The notes beneath the pieces are model-generated. The model was not told the DNA's origin. It saw nothing but the letters and a program-made list of their open reading frames with translations, and ran no database searches. Of a stretch of DNA of 64,000 bases, positions 43,421-53,084 are shown in pieces (the stretch's first letter is position 1; the number at the start of each line of letters is the position of its first letter). Origin of the DNA: an uncultured Acetatifactor sp. (lineage in GTDB: Bacteria > Bacillota > Clostridia > Lachnospirales > Lachnospiraceae); NCBI GenBank assembly GCA_910589035.1, contig CAJUSI010000025.1:62001-126000 (forward strand). Reading direction: 5' to 3'. Both the position numbers and the translations under genes were made by a program.

Positions 43421-45001
43421 CTAAAGGACGGCAATTTTCTCAATCACGCAGGTATGCCTCCGCTTCCCCTCCGGCCCGTCCTTATTATAGTTGATTCCCA
43501 CCAGCAGAAGCTCGCCGCCATAATCTCTGATTGCCTCCGGATAGCGCTTCGCCTTGATCTGCTCAATGGCCCCCTCTGCCGTCTTATTCCATTTCAGCTC
43601 AACCACAAGAGCGGGCAGCGGCAAATCCTTCTTTGGCAGATACACGATATCCGCATACCCGTCCCCGGCGGGAAGCTCCTCAAATTTCAGATAATGATCT
43701 TTATAACTGAAATACGCCAGCTTTATCACGCTGCGCAGCGCCTGCTCATCGCTGTAGAAAAGGACTGCCGTCTCCTCAGCGTGAATCTTCTCAACCTGGG
43801 CGGCCACTGCATCCGCCCTCTGATGGACCGTGTCATAGATGAGCTGGTCGCTTTCCCGCACGCGCCGAATGGTTTCATCGCGCTTCACATTCCGGATTGT
43901 CCTTGCAAATTCCCTGCGGATTTCCTCGTTTGGAATACGCACCTTCCCCGTCGCCTCGTCATATGCAAGATACCCCAGATGAATCAGCAGGGTCAGAACA
44001 TCGTCCCGATTCCGGAATGTCACAAGATCATTTGAAAAACCGCCGGTGTCGACTTTTACCTCTATGCCCCCGATAAGCTCCGCAATGGTTTTCGACAGGC
44101 CATCAAAGTCGAGACTGATATATCCCATCAGGCTCACCGCCGCAGAGGTCTCCGTCCAGTAGGAGTCAAAATCATCGTTGCGGATGGCTTTCATGACGGA
44201 ATTGGGATTATAGACGGAGTCTACACCGCGAAACGAGTAACCGTCATACCAGCATTTCATTTTATGAAAATCGATCTCGTAGTCCTTGCACAGCGTTTTG
44301 ACCTCATCCTCCAAAAATCCCACATATACGCCAAATTTTCTGGGTTTGACCATAGTGAATTCCTCAAAATCCGATATGGCCGACTGAGAACCGTCCTTCT
44401 TGATGGGGAGGATACCCGTCAAATATGCAAGTGAAAATATTTTGTCCGTCGCCCCGCTGTTCTTAAACAGGGAACGCAGGAATTCCAGGTACTCCTTCTG
44501 AATCTCAGGAGCCTCTCTGACAGGCGCGTCCCACTCGTCTATGATAGCCGCCATTTTATTGCCGGTCAGCTCTACCGCATTCGCCAATGTGGACGTAAAG
44601 GATTCCGAATCTGTCTTAAGCCCCGGATAAGCATCTGTCAGCTCCTGCGTCACTTTTCTTTTCATATATGGCACAATCTCTTTGTTTCCGGCCTCACTCA
44701 GGATATTTGTCATGTCCAGGTAAATCACATCAAATTGATTCAGGTATTTCCGATAATCGTGGCTGCGGGCTATTTCAAGGTCATCAAATAAAGCGGCGCA
44801 GTCACAGGATTTGCCATAATAAGCGCAAAGCATCTGTGCCGCAAAAGACTTTCCAAAGCGGCGCGGCCTGCTGATGCAGGTCAGTTTCTGTGCTGTATCT
44901 ATCGTTCGGTTAATCATGCCGATCAGCCCTGTCTTATCCACATAGAGACTGTTTCTTATTTTTTTAAACCCGCTGTTGCCCGGATTCAGATAGACTCCCA
45001 T
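43421..45001 (-). CDS. AAA-ATPase-like protein with C-terminal PD-(D/E)XK domain
   Basis: 526 aa. N-terminal AAA-ATPase_like domain: YVDKTGLIGMI, variant P-loop SRPRRFGKSFAAQML, and AAIIDEWDAPV (Walker B-like). C-terminal PDDEXK_9 nuclease-like domain: GYADIVYLPKKDLPLPALVVELKWNK (D...ExK). This family is highly expanded in gut anaerobes and is probably mobile or defence-related, with no settled function. GGAGGTGCC precedes the ATG. It borders the restriction island. Confidence 0.85.
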   Translation of the reverse strand: MGVYLNPGNSGFKKIRNSLYVDKTGLIGMINRTIDTAQKLTCISRPRRFGKSFAAQMLCAYYGKSCDCAALFDDLEIARSHDYRKYLNQFDVIYLDMTNILSEAGNKEIVPYMKRKVTQELTDAYPGLKTDSESFTSTLANAVELTGNKMAAIIDEWDAPVREAPEIQKEYLEFLRSLFKNSGATDKIFSLAYLTGILPIKKDGSQSAISDFEEFTMVKPRKFGVYVGFLEDEVKTLCKDYEIDFHKMKCWYDGYSFRGVDSVYNPNSVMKAIRNDDFDSYWTETSAAVSLMGYISLDFDGLSKTIAELIGGIEVKVDTGGFSNDLVTFRNRDDVLTLLIHLGYLAYDEATGKVRIPNEEIRREFARTIRNVKRDETIRRVRESDQLIYDTVHQRADAVAAQVEKIHAEETAVLFYSDEQALRSVIKLAYFSYKDHYLKFEELPAGDGYADIVYLPKKDLPLPALVVELKWNKTAEGAIEQIKAKRYPEAIRDYGGELLLVGINYNKDGPEGKRRHTCVIEKIAVL

Positions 45002-45131
45002 AGAAATGGCACCTCCCGTTCAAGCTTCCTGTCATCTTCCATCCTTTTCTTTGGTATAAACATACCATAAACCGCCTGAAACGGCAAGGTATACAGCGTT
45101 TACACATAAAATTTAATGATAGTATTGCGGG

Positions 45132-46817
45132 CTAATCCTCTTCCAAATCCAGATAAATATCCCGGATATTCTTTTCTATGTTTACTCCATGAATATAGCC
45201 GAAGTTTATTTTCCGCTCTCGTATTATATTCATGAATTGATAGTATTTTGAATGGCTGATAGTATCCGTAAAGAAATAGACATAATCCGCTTTGTCAACA
45301 ATCGAAACGTCTGTCGATCCACCGGCCTTTGGATCGGCAAATATCCAGTCCGGAAATTCTTTCTTCATCTTAGACAGCCAATTTGAATGTCCGCCCACTA
45401 TAACAATCCGGTAGCCGGCAATCGTTTCCTTCATGCTTTTAATCGTCTTATCGGTTACCGGATGATCGTCTTCCGTCAGTTTATACACATAATCTCTAAG
45501 CGCCGCCAGTTCACGGTTCGACGCCTCCAGCTGTTCTCTGATATCTTTTGCTTCCTCTTCAAGCCTTCTCTTCTCAGCCAGTCCGGCACGCAGGCTGCCG
45601 TTATCTGATTCCAGCCTGCGGACTTTACGGCGCAGTTTATCCACTTCCTCAATGAGCACAGACTCGTCATGCCTGTCTGCATCTGTTCCGGCATATTCCG
45701 CAGAATCCTTTACCTGTCTTACTGTCTTACCATTCTCGGGTTTGCCGGTCTTGACCTGCACGTCCTCCGGATGAAACATCGGCGGAAATTCGTCATAATA
45801 AAATGTTCCGTCTTCTCCATAAGCCAATGTCCTGAGCGTTTCAGCCAGCCATGAGGAATTGCAGGCCACTGCGCCTGCACAATGAAGGACCATTCCATAA
45901 AGCGTAAGCTCCTCTGCGGAATATTCTCTGTTACTTCTGGGGAAAGTCTTCTTCAATATAGCCAGAGCAAGGGCAAGGCGTTCTTCCACTCCCCTGTCGT
46001 TTTCATCACACCAATCTGCATATTCCGGGCTGTATCCCAGCCATTGGAATACATTTCCAAGAAATTTCGACATCCTTGCATCAAGAGAATATAATTTCTT
46101 CCGGTCAAAACGCTCCTCTATTTCCTTCCGGCAATCCTTAAGGCAGTCACCCACAGCTTCATCAAACGAATATTCATCGCCTGAATCAAGTTTATTGCTG
46201 AACTCATTCAAGATATCGTATATAAGATTACATTCCCCGCTGATCCTGATGCCATATATTGGCGCCAAGCACAGAATTCTCGACAGATTTATATAGTAAT
46301 GCTGTGTTATTCCCTCCGGCTTTGCCAATGCCAGCAGTTCACTGAATGACATCGTACTGAATCTTTTGAGTGTGCGGTATTCCTTTTTGTAATATGTTTT
46401 GTGCAGGTACATCAGCAATGCTTTCGTATATTCACTTCCGCTTTTCACCGCGTTCATCATCAGATCAAGTGTAAATCTGTTGAACATCTGTTCCGGCCAG
46501 TCTTCACCGGACTGAATATCAAAATACTCTACATCCTGGTGATTTGGAATGTCTGCAAATTCATGGGCATAAAAATCCCTCGCAATCAGCGGAAAGTCCT
46601 CCCCCATCTCATCATTTATAAAAAAATAGATAAAAAGGCGTTCACACCCATATGTATCCGGAGCCTTTCCTCCAAAATCCGGCGTCAGCTTTTTACTGTC
46701 CTGAATTTTCATCATATAATTGATATAATTTCCGCCTGATTCCATCATATCCTGAAGCAGGTTATTTAATTCATCTATGCCTGACCACCTGTCAAGCGGG
46801 AAGTTAACATTCTTCAT
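45132..46817 (-). CDS. DUF2325-domain coiled-coil protein in restriction operon
   Basis: 561 aa. N-terminal ~370 residues are helical and unrecognised (RWSGIDELNNLLQDMMESGG, SWLAETLRTLAYG). Next comes a coiled coil (~390-460, DKLRRKVRRLESDNGSLRAGLAEKRRLEEEAKDIREQLEA). The C-terminal ~95 residues, YRIVIVGGHSNWLSKMKKEFPDWIFADPKAGGSTDVSIVDKADYVYFFTDTISHSKYY, match DUF2325, a Rossmann-like domain often linked to mobile or defence loci. It starts 46 bp after the hsdR stop on the same strand, so it is likely co-transcribed. Role unknown. Confidence 0.7.
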   Translation of the reverse strand: MKNVNFPLDRWSGIDELNNLLQDMMESGGNYINYMMKIQDSKKLTPDFGGKAPDTYGCERLFIYFFINDEMGEDFPLIARDFYAHEFADIPNHQDVEYFDIQSGEDWPEQMFNRFTLDLMMNAVKSGSEYTKALLMYLHKTYYKKEYRTLKRFSTMSFSELLALAKPEGITQHYYINLSRILCLAPIYGIRISGECNLIYDILNEFSNKLDSGDEYSFDEAVGDCLKDCRKEIEERFDRKKLYSLDARMSKFLGNVFQWLGYSPEYADWCDENDRGVEERLALALAILKKTFPRSNREYSAEELTLYGMVLHCAGAVACNSSWLAETLRTLAYGEDGTFYYDEFPPMFHPEDVQVKTGKPENGKTVRQVKDSAEYAGTDADRHDESVLIEEVDKLRRKVRRLESDNGSLRAGLAEKRRLEEEAKDIREQLEASNRELAALRDYVYKLTEDDHPVTDKTIKSMKETIAGYRIVIVGGHSNWLSKMKKEFPDWIFADPKAGGSTDVSIVDKADYVYFFTDTISHSKYYQFMNIIRERKINFGYIHGVNIEKNIRDIYLDLEED

Positions 46818-46863
46818 GCATATTGTACCTTTCGATCACTTTATAACGGTTTCCACATCATGT

Positions 46864-49839
46864 TCAACGGCCGGTGAGCGGTCTTATCTCCTCATCCAGC
46901 GTTTTCTTAAGTTCCGCCATCATCTGTGCATAATATCTGAACTTGGGAAGGGCTTTCTCTTCCGCTGCCTTATAACCGGTAAAATCTGCTGTCGCCTTTA
47001 TCCTGCTCTCGTTTGGTATCTCCCCGTCCCTGTAATGATCTGCCGCATACATGACATCATCCTTCGACGCATACCATATCAGGCAGAAATCCGTGATTAC
47101 CCGGTCTATGGAGTCCTGCTTCATATTCTCCATGATATTTAAGATGGATTTTCCTTTATATTTTTCCGCATCAATTTCAATCTCATCGATCAGCCCGGAC
47201 ATGATATCCGCAATCTTCGGATTATCCCTGCGAAGTTCCTCCACATACTGCCTTATCTCGCCGATCTTCTTCTGCCGTTCTTCGGGTGTGACATCCTCTT
47301 CCCTGTCGTCCGGCGTGACAATATTCTGGATCAGGTTAATAATATACTCATAATCTATCTTCGTGCTGCTGTACGCCATCAGCTCATAATCGGTATCCGG
47401 CTGCACAGCTTCATCGCCATCCGCTCCCTTATCCGGCTTACTCTCCCTGATTTCTTCCAGCACATTAAAGTAATGCCCCGCATAGTCGTCATATTCCTCC
47501 TGGGTGATGCCATAACCTGCCAGCATTCCGTCCTCATAATCCGTAAATGACTTCATCTGGGCAAATAACCTGTCAAAATTCTGGAACATTCTGGCAAATA
47601 CTTCTTTCTCTTTCATGGACATCCCGGGAATCTCTGAGGGTGTCCCCGCCGAAACACGCAGCGCCGAGAGCGCTTTCCGAAACGCCGGCTCTATTTCGTC
47701 CCATTCCGCTATCAACGCTTCCTTCGTCCCTCCCGCAGAGTACAGCTTCACCGCCTCATCCACACACTTTTTGAATAATACGGGAGCCTGGAAGGTCACA
47801 ATCTGCCCGTATGCTTTATTTTTGTCGTAAATACGGTTCGTCCTGGAAAAAGCCTGTATCAGGTCATGGGGTCCCATGGGCTGTCTGTCCATAAAAATAG
47901 CGGACATGCACGGAGCGTCAAAGCCCGTAAGGAGCCGGTCCACAACAATCACGATATCAAGCTGCTCGCTCCTGCTCTGGAATTTGGTTTCTTTCCGCGC
48001 AAGCCTTTTATTCAGGTTTCCATTGTAAGTCTGAATCTGGGAAAGGTCAAATTTCGTCCCGAACATTTCATTATAGTCATCAAGGGAAGCCTGCATTTTC
48101 TGCTGGTTCACCTGGGAGCCTTCCTCATTCTCGGAAACGGAATAGGTTATGGCAAATTTGGGGAAATCCGGAAGCACCTGCTTTATTCTCTCATCTATCA
48201 CCAGGGAGGTCTCCCCCTTCTTTACCTTTGCCAGCAATTCATAATATTTCTGCGCTAGCTGGATGGAACTTGTTGTAAGAAGTCCCTCATATGTCATTCC
48301 CCTGCCGTTTTGAAACCCTAATTTATGATAAGACCTGTTCAGGATCACATCCAGCACTTTCAGCATGTGCGCCTCATTGTCATATGCGCTCTTATCCGTC
48401 TCATCTGCTATATCCTTTGGCCCGTTGTGTTCCACCTGGAATCCGAGAACGGCATTGTCATGGATCGCGTTCTGAATCGTATACTTATGCAGCCTTTCCC
48501 CATACAGCTCCTCTGTAGTCCTGGGCAAATCCCCCATCTGCGGATATGGGTTCTCTGCAAATCTGGGCGTTCCGGTGAAGCCGAACCACAGGGAATTTCC
48601 AAAAAACCGTTCCAGCTCCCTTTTCATGCCCGGCGTGACCGCCCTGTGGCACTCATCCACCACAAATGCGATTTTAAGATTCCTTATTTTCCGGTATTCC
48701 GGCGTGTCTTCCTGAAGCCTCTTTGTGATCAGCCTCTGCAGCTTCTGGATGGTCGTCACGATTACCTGCCTGTCGCCTGATTTCAGTTTTTTCTTCAGGT
48801 CGTTTACATTATCCGTTTCGTCTACATCCACCAGATCGTTATTTGCATAGGCCTGAAATGCCATTGTGGTCTGGGCGTCCAAATCTTTGCGGTCAATCAG
48901 AAATAAAGCCTTGTCAATGACCGGTATGTCCATCAGCAGATTCCTTGTAGCCTTGTACGAGGTCAGCGTTTTCCCGGAACCTGTCGTGTGCCACACATAG
49001 CCTGATCTGCCTGTTTTGGACGCTTCACGGATTGCCTCAATGGCATGAATCTGATACGGCCGCAGCAGGATCAGCTTCTTTGCGTCTTCATCCAGTACGG
49101 TATATCTGGCAATCATCTCGTGGGCCTCCGGGATGCAAAGAACGCTTTTCGCAAAATCCATGCAGTCCGTTACCGGATTATTGTTTTTATCCAGCCAGCC
49201 GCTGATAAATCTGGGGTTCAGTTCCGTATCGCCCGCAGCGGAAAAATATTTCGTGTTTACGCCGTTGCTGATGACAAACATCTGTACTGCCGAAAAAATG
49301 CCCGTAAATTTTCCTTCGCCGATATATTTCTTAATCTGCCAGAATCCGTCCATATACGAATGCTGTTTGTTTTTCAATTCAATATGTATCATGGGGAGTC
49401 CGTTGATCATAAGCGTCACGTCAAACCGCCTGTCCCGTGCGGGAACCTTGCTGTCCTCGTCCGTCTTCAATGCGCTGTACTGATTGATGACCTCATAGAC
49501 GCTGCTCCCGCCCGCAATATGCTCATGATTCATCACAACGAGGTGGAGGCGCTCCGTATCCCTCTGCACATGCACCTGGACTTTTCCGTTCTCTCCTACC
49601 AGCCACTCGCCCGCCCTGTAAAAGGACGAAAAGTGAAGCTGGTTCTTCACCTGCGCAAACTCGCTTTCCGTAAGAGCTTCCCCATTCAGCCTGTCCTTAT
49701 TGTTCTGCTCAAGAATATATCTAAAATTTGCCCATAAATCATTTTCCGTTTTCAGATCCTCCCTGTATACCCACTGGGAATCTCCGTAGACGAGCTGTTC
49801 TATCAACTGCTTTTCAATTATTGATTCTGATTTCGGCAT
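46864..49839 (-). CDS. hsdR: Type I restriction enzyme R subunit
   Basis: 991 aa from ATG 49839 (AAGGAGACGATAAAA). N-terminal nuclease with VTLMINGLPMIHIELKNKQ (D...ExK) at ~145-160, then a superfamily 2 translocase: Walker A VWHTTGSGKTLTSYKA (~283), DECHRA (~396), GFTGTPRF, and QAFSRTNRIYDKNK (motif VI). A C-terminal helical domain follows. It translocates DNA and cuts unmethylated targets with HsdM and HsdS. Separated from hsdS by about 2 kb of other genes. Confidence 0.95.
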   Translation of the reverse strand: MPKSESIIEKQLIEQLVYGDSQWVYREDLKTENDLWANFRYILEQNNKDRLNGEALTESEFAQVKNQLHFSSFYRAGEWLVGENGKVQVHVQRDTERLHLVVMNHEHIAGGSSVYEVINQYSALKTDEDSKVPARDRRFDVTLMINGLPMIHIELKNKQHSYMDGFWQIKKYIGEGKFTGIFSAVQMFVISNGVNTKYFSAAGDTELNPRFISGWLDKNNNPVTDCMDFAKSVLCIPEAHEMIARYTVLDEDAKKLILLRPYQIHAIEAIREASKTGRSGYVWHTTGSGKTLTSYKATRNLLMDIPVIDKALFLIDRKDLDAQTTMAFQAYANNDLVDVDETDNVNDLKKKLKSGDRQVIVTTIQKLQRLITKRLQEDTPEYRKIRNLKIAFVVDECHRAVTPGMKRELERFFGNSLWFGFTGTPRFAENPYPQMGDLPRTTEELYGERLHKYTIQNAIHDNAVLGFQVEHNGPKDIADETDKSAYDNEAHMLKVLDVILNRSYHKLGFQNGRGMTYEGLLTTSSIQLAQKYYELLAKVKKGETSLVIDERIKQVLPDFPKFAITYSVSENEEGSQVNQQKMQASLDDYNEMFGTKFDLSQIQTYNGNLNKRLARKETKFQSRSEQLDIVIVVDRLLTGFDAPCMSAIFMDRQPMGPHDLIQAFSRTNRIYDKNKAYGQIVTFQAPVLFKKCVDEAVKLYSAGGTKEALIAEWDEIEPAFRKALSALRVSAGTPSEIPGMSMKEKEVFARMFQNFDRLFAQMKSFTDYEDGMLAGYGITQEEYDDYAGHYFNVLEEIRESKPDKGADGDEAVQPDTDYELMAYSSTKIDYEYIINLIQNIVTPDDREEDVTPEERQKKIGEIRQYVEELRRDNPKIADIMSGLIDEIEIDAEKYKGKSILNIMENMKQDSIDRVITDFCLIWYASKDDVMYAADHYRDGEIPNESRIKATADFTGYKAAEEKALPKFRYYAQMMAELKKTLDEEIRPLTGR

Positions 49840-49986
49840 TTTTATCGTCTCCTTTGTGATGATGATTTCGATTCCCTTGTAATTCAGGGATTTTTTAATA
49901 CAAGCTTTTGCCTTTCCCTTCTTGTTCTGCAATTACTTTAACAAAATGTATAATCATCCTTTCTGATTCGGAAAACCGTTTTCTTA

Positions 49987-50660
49987 TCATTTTCTACGTT
50001 TCTTTCCAGCCGCCGAAACACATTCTATTCCTGTTTCACTGCACACACTCGCAAAAAATTGATATCCTGCGTTCGAATCTTCTGTAACAACTTTCTTTGG
50101 TCTCAGTTCACTTGTGTCCACCTTATCCGCATACAGCTGGTACATTTCATGATATAAGGGCTTTAATCCGCCATATTTCCCCGACGAACGAATCCCATAA
50201 ATCTCTTCCACGCTGTACGGCAACGTTGAAAGCCTCTCTCGGGTGACCAATACATAATAATTGTCCGTCCCCTGGATGAAACGCGCAAACTCCACGGATG
50301 ACACAAAGCGATTTCCCTCATCCACAAATACAATGCTCTGCCTTACGTCAGACAACTGCTTCTCCCAGCCATTTCCCTCAACCACAGTACACTCTTTCTC
50401 GCAAAACAATTCAACCCCGCTTTCCACTCCAAGGTTTTGATGTTCCCTTATCATGTCTACTAGAGCGTGTTTGAAAATTGCTTTCTGCCAGATGTGCGTC
50501 ACAATTTGTGGGAGATTTGGGTCAAATGAAGGGCGCATAGCGGGCTATGTAACCTGAATTTGACCCAAAGATACCGCAAATGTGGGGACGCGGTTACCGC
50601 GGCAGATGGCGGGAATGAATTTTCAAACACGCTCTAGCGTCGTTTTCCCACCTACACATA
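49987..50660 (-). pseudogene. P-loop ATP-binding protein split by a MITE
   Basis: Removing the 176-bp element and one TA joins GGTGGGAAAACGACG-CTA-GTAGACATG into GGKTTLVDMI, the P-loop end of an ATPase that continues in frame as REHQNLGVESGVELFC, IVFVDEGNRFVSSVEFARFIQGTDNYYVLVTRERLSTLPYSVEEIYGIRSSGKYGGLKPLYHEMY to 49987. The annotated-looking start MRPSFDPNLPQ is element sequence. The region before the P-loop is also missing: the DUF4869 stop lies just upstream. So the gene has two lesions. Related proteins are found beside DUF4869 genes, by my recollection. Confidence 0.75.
50461..50636. mobile_element. MITE with 17-bp terminal inverted repeats and TA duplication
   Basis: TAGAGCGTGTTTGAAAATT (50461-50479) is the exact reverse complement of 50618-50636. 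TA flanks both ends, as in IS630/Tc1-mariner-type insertions. Internally TTTGGGTCAAAT and ATTTGACCCAAA, and CATAGC/GCTATG, pair, so the whole element can fold into one long hairpin. No coding capacity; a transposase elsewhere would be needed. Confidence 0.88.
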
Positions 50661-51089
50661 CTGAATCGCCGCCTCAACCAGTTCCTCCATACAGTGAACA
50701 ACCCTGTCATTATTTAAGACCCTGATATCAAAATTTCCCTTTCCAAAATCCATCATATATCTAAGATTAATCGTCACGTCTTTTTTCTCCGCTATCTTCA
50801 AAAGCCACTTTGCACAATTGTCACCACAATTTGTGGCATTAAATACCTTGTCCGGCCTGTTCTCAATCAGCATCAGAGTCTTCACCCCGCCGGATAAACC
50901 TGTGGGCGGTATTTTTCCCAATACCGGACTGTCTATCACACCGCTATCAATTACCTTTGACTTATCCACCTCTGCAATCATCTCCACCGATAGCGGCGCT
51001 GTTATCCACTCGTCATGATACACGTTTTTAAAATACACTGATGTATTAAAAATCACGTCCTTCATGTCACCAAAAAAGATGTTTAACAT
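50652..51089 (-). CDS. DUF4869-domain protein
   Basis: 145 aa, intact. MLNIFFGDMKDVIFNTSVYFKNVYHDEWIT, SPVLGKIPPTGLSGGVKTLMLI, FNATNCGDNCAKWLLKIAEKKDVTINLRYMMDF match DUF4869. No catalytic motif is obvious. GGGAGAAAGTAAT precedes the ATG. It sits just before the disrupted ATPase gene on the same strand, and between hsdS and hsdR. It could be the immunity or sensor half of a two-gene module with that ATPase. Confidence 0.8.
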   Translation of the reverse strand: MLNIFFGDMKDVIFNTSVYFKNVYHDEWITAPLSVEMIAEVDKSKVIDSGVIDSPVLGKIPPTGLSGGVKTLMLIENRPDKVFNATNCGDNCAKWLLKIAEKKDVTINLRYMMDFGKGNFDIRVLNNDRVVHCMEELVEAAIQYV

Positions 51090-51257
51090 ATTACTTTCTC
51101 CCTTTACAACGCCAAAACGTATTTACAGGCTATCTCCAAAAACATTCGCTATTATCGGCCAATAAAAATTCAAGATTTGCCATTAATATGAAGCATCTTC
51201 CTCTGTATCCAACAATTTTTCCGATCTTCAATATCCGGCAGTGCTTACCGCAACTCT

Positions 51258-51569
51258 TCAGACATATCCTTTGATAATTCCTATCGCAGGATTTTCATGA
51301 GGCTTACGCTCAAATCCGTCAAGGACACTCAAATATCTCTGTAACTACCCCAGATAGGATGTTTTGAATTTCCCTCTTTTTAATTCTACAGCAACAAAGC
51401 ATTTTAGCTCCCAATTAAAGAATAAAAGATGGATATACTGCTCCTCTCCAAAGACATCCAAGTGATACTGATTATGAATAAATGCAAAGTCTAGAATTAC
51501 CCTATGGTGAGTAAACCCTATATGTAAAAATGCATCTTTCGGAAAATCCCGGCGATTTGAAACTTGCAA
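51258..51569 (-). pseudogene. DUF1016 (YhcG-type PD-(D/E)XK nuclease) remnant
   Basis: The piece FAFIHNQYHLDVFGEEQYIHLLFFNWELKCFVAVELKRGKF resembles the DUF1016 nuclease core (Q-hl-v...DLLFyh..L.cyvviELK.g.F), then stops at 51345. After a frame change LQRYLSVLDGFERKPHENPAIGII continues the family's C-terminus to 51258. No intact N-terminal half is seen; 51570-51866 is AT-rich with broken frames. A decayed accessory nuclease of the restriction island. Confidence 0.65.
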
Positions 51570-51866
51570 TTTCCAAATTGGTTTAATTACATTTTTCCTA
51601 TTTCAGAATTCATCAATTCCAAATTGCCTGACACATTTTCTGCAATCTTTTCGTGCTGTTCAACAGAATCCAAGAGTTCCCATTCTTTTTAAAGCGTCCG
51701 CATATACCGAAGTCCAAGTAACTTTTTTATTGCCATAACCGCTTCTCCCACTCGTTAATCTCCTAAGAAGTGAAAATTTGTGGTTTCAAAAATGATTATT
51801 TTCAGTTTATCATCGGCAGTAACCTTTCCCATAATCCTTTTAAAGTTTCCGTTGATATCATATCTG

Positions 51867-53084
51867 CTAAACAAACATATTCTGGAGCATGAATTTCCTG
51901 ATTTTCTTCAATCCATTGCACTTCCGCTGGTGAAGGGTGATAAGGTGGTCAAGTTCTGTAAAATATCTTCCTATTTTCTTCTGTTCTTCTTTGCTAGGAT
52001 ACATTATTTCTATTTCCCCAAAAGTTCTTTTATTTATGATTGGAACAGCCTGCTGAGCTGACAATCTTTTTATTGTAGTTGCCTCTTTTTCGAGCATTGA
52101 AAAAATATAATCATCATCCATAAACTCAAACGGGATAACTGCATTTATTTGCTGATTTGTAGTAGCAAAATCCTTTATTTGCGCTACCTTACCAATAGTT
52201 GAACCAATACTAACAAACAGCGAGGTTCCTGGTCTTAATTTTCTTCCTAAATCAAAACCTTTATCAGTCAATGTAGTAATTGTATTATTAACATATCTGT
52301 TACTTTGAATATCTGCTGGACTAACAAATAATTTTACACCTCCATAATTATTTTTTTCTTTTGTTGGTGGTGTTGTACCAGTTACTATCTCGGATATATC
52401 ATTTAACTTACGCTGTTCCCAAGCGTCTGTAAAACCATCAAATCGAATTTCCGGAACATTGGCTCCATTTTGTGGGAACATTTTTTGCAACATGTATTTT
52501 TTTAGTTTTTTAGTTTCATCACACTTACGCTGGTGAAGGGTGATGAGGTGGTCGAGTCGGGCAAAATAAGCTCCTATAATCTGTTGTTCTTCCATAGTTT
52601 TTGGCATCATCAGATACATATTCGCCATCTGCTTTCCAGATACCTCAACAAATGTAGAGCCTGCTCCGACTGTTTCACCATATCGTTTCAGTTCTTCACT
52701 TCTCGAAAAAATAAAGTATGAATCCAACTTATCTTTCTGCGGAACAATAGATTGAAATCCTTGATTAGTACAGCCTTCATGTGTTAAAATAGCGGTTTTT
52801 CCAATTCCTGCACGAGATGTAAACAAAACAGCTCCAATAGGAAGTATCTTAGCAGAACTTTTATTCAATCCTTCTTTTGTAATTTTTCTTTGACTAGATT
52901 TAAGATAAATTTGCTCTCCGATTTCTGCTGGCGCGTACCAATCAATATCTCCGTCCCAATATGCATCCACATTTGTATTTGGTGTTCCACCTCCTACAAT
53001 TTCTGCAATCTCCCCCAACTTACACTGTTCCCAAGCATCCGTGTACCCTTTGAACCTGATCCTCGGTTTATCCACATCCATCAC
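51867..53084 (-). CDS. hsdS: Type I restriction specificity subunit
   Basis: 405 aa. Two target-recognition domains, each opened by a near-identical segment (PRIRFKGYTDAWEQCKLGEIAEIV at ~7, PEIRFDGFTDAWEQRKLNDISEIV at ~213) and closed by a conserved helix (FARLDHLITLHQRKCDETKKLKKYML; FTELDHLITLHQRKCNGLKKIRKFML). These repeats allow domain swapping. It overlaps hsdM by 4 bp. The gene is much more AT-rich than the flanking chromosome, as expected for a transferred specificity gene. Confidence 0.95.
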   Translation of the reverse strand: MMDVDKPRIRFKGYTDAWEQCKLGEIAEIVGGGTPNTNVDAYWDGDIDWYAPAEIGEQIYLKSSQRKITKEGLNKSSAKILPIGAVLFTSRAGIGKTAILTHEGCTNQGFQSIVPQKDKLDSYFIFSRSEELKRYGETVGAGSTFVEVSGKQMANMYLMMPKTMEEQQIIGAYFARLDHLITLHQRKCDETKKLKKYMLQKMFPQNGANVPEIRFDGFTDAWEQRKLNDISEIVTGTTPPTKEKNNYGGVKLFVSPADIQSNRYVNNTITTLTDKGFDLGRKLRPGTSLFVSIGSTIGKVAQIKDFATTNQQINAVIPFEFMDDDYIFSMLEKEATTIKRLSAQQAVPIINKRTFGEIEIMYPSKEEQKKIGRYFTELDHLITLHQRKCNGLKKIRKFMLQNMFV

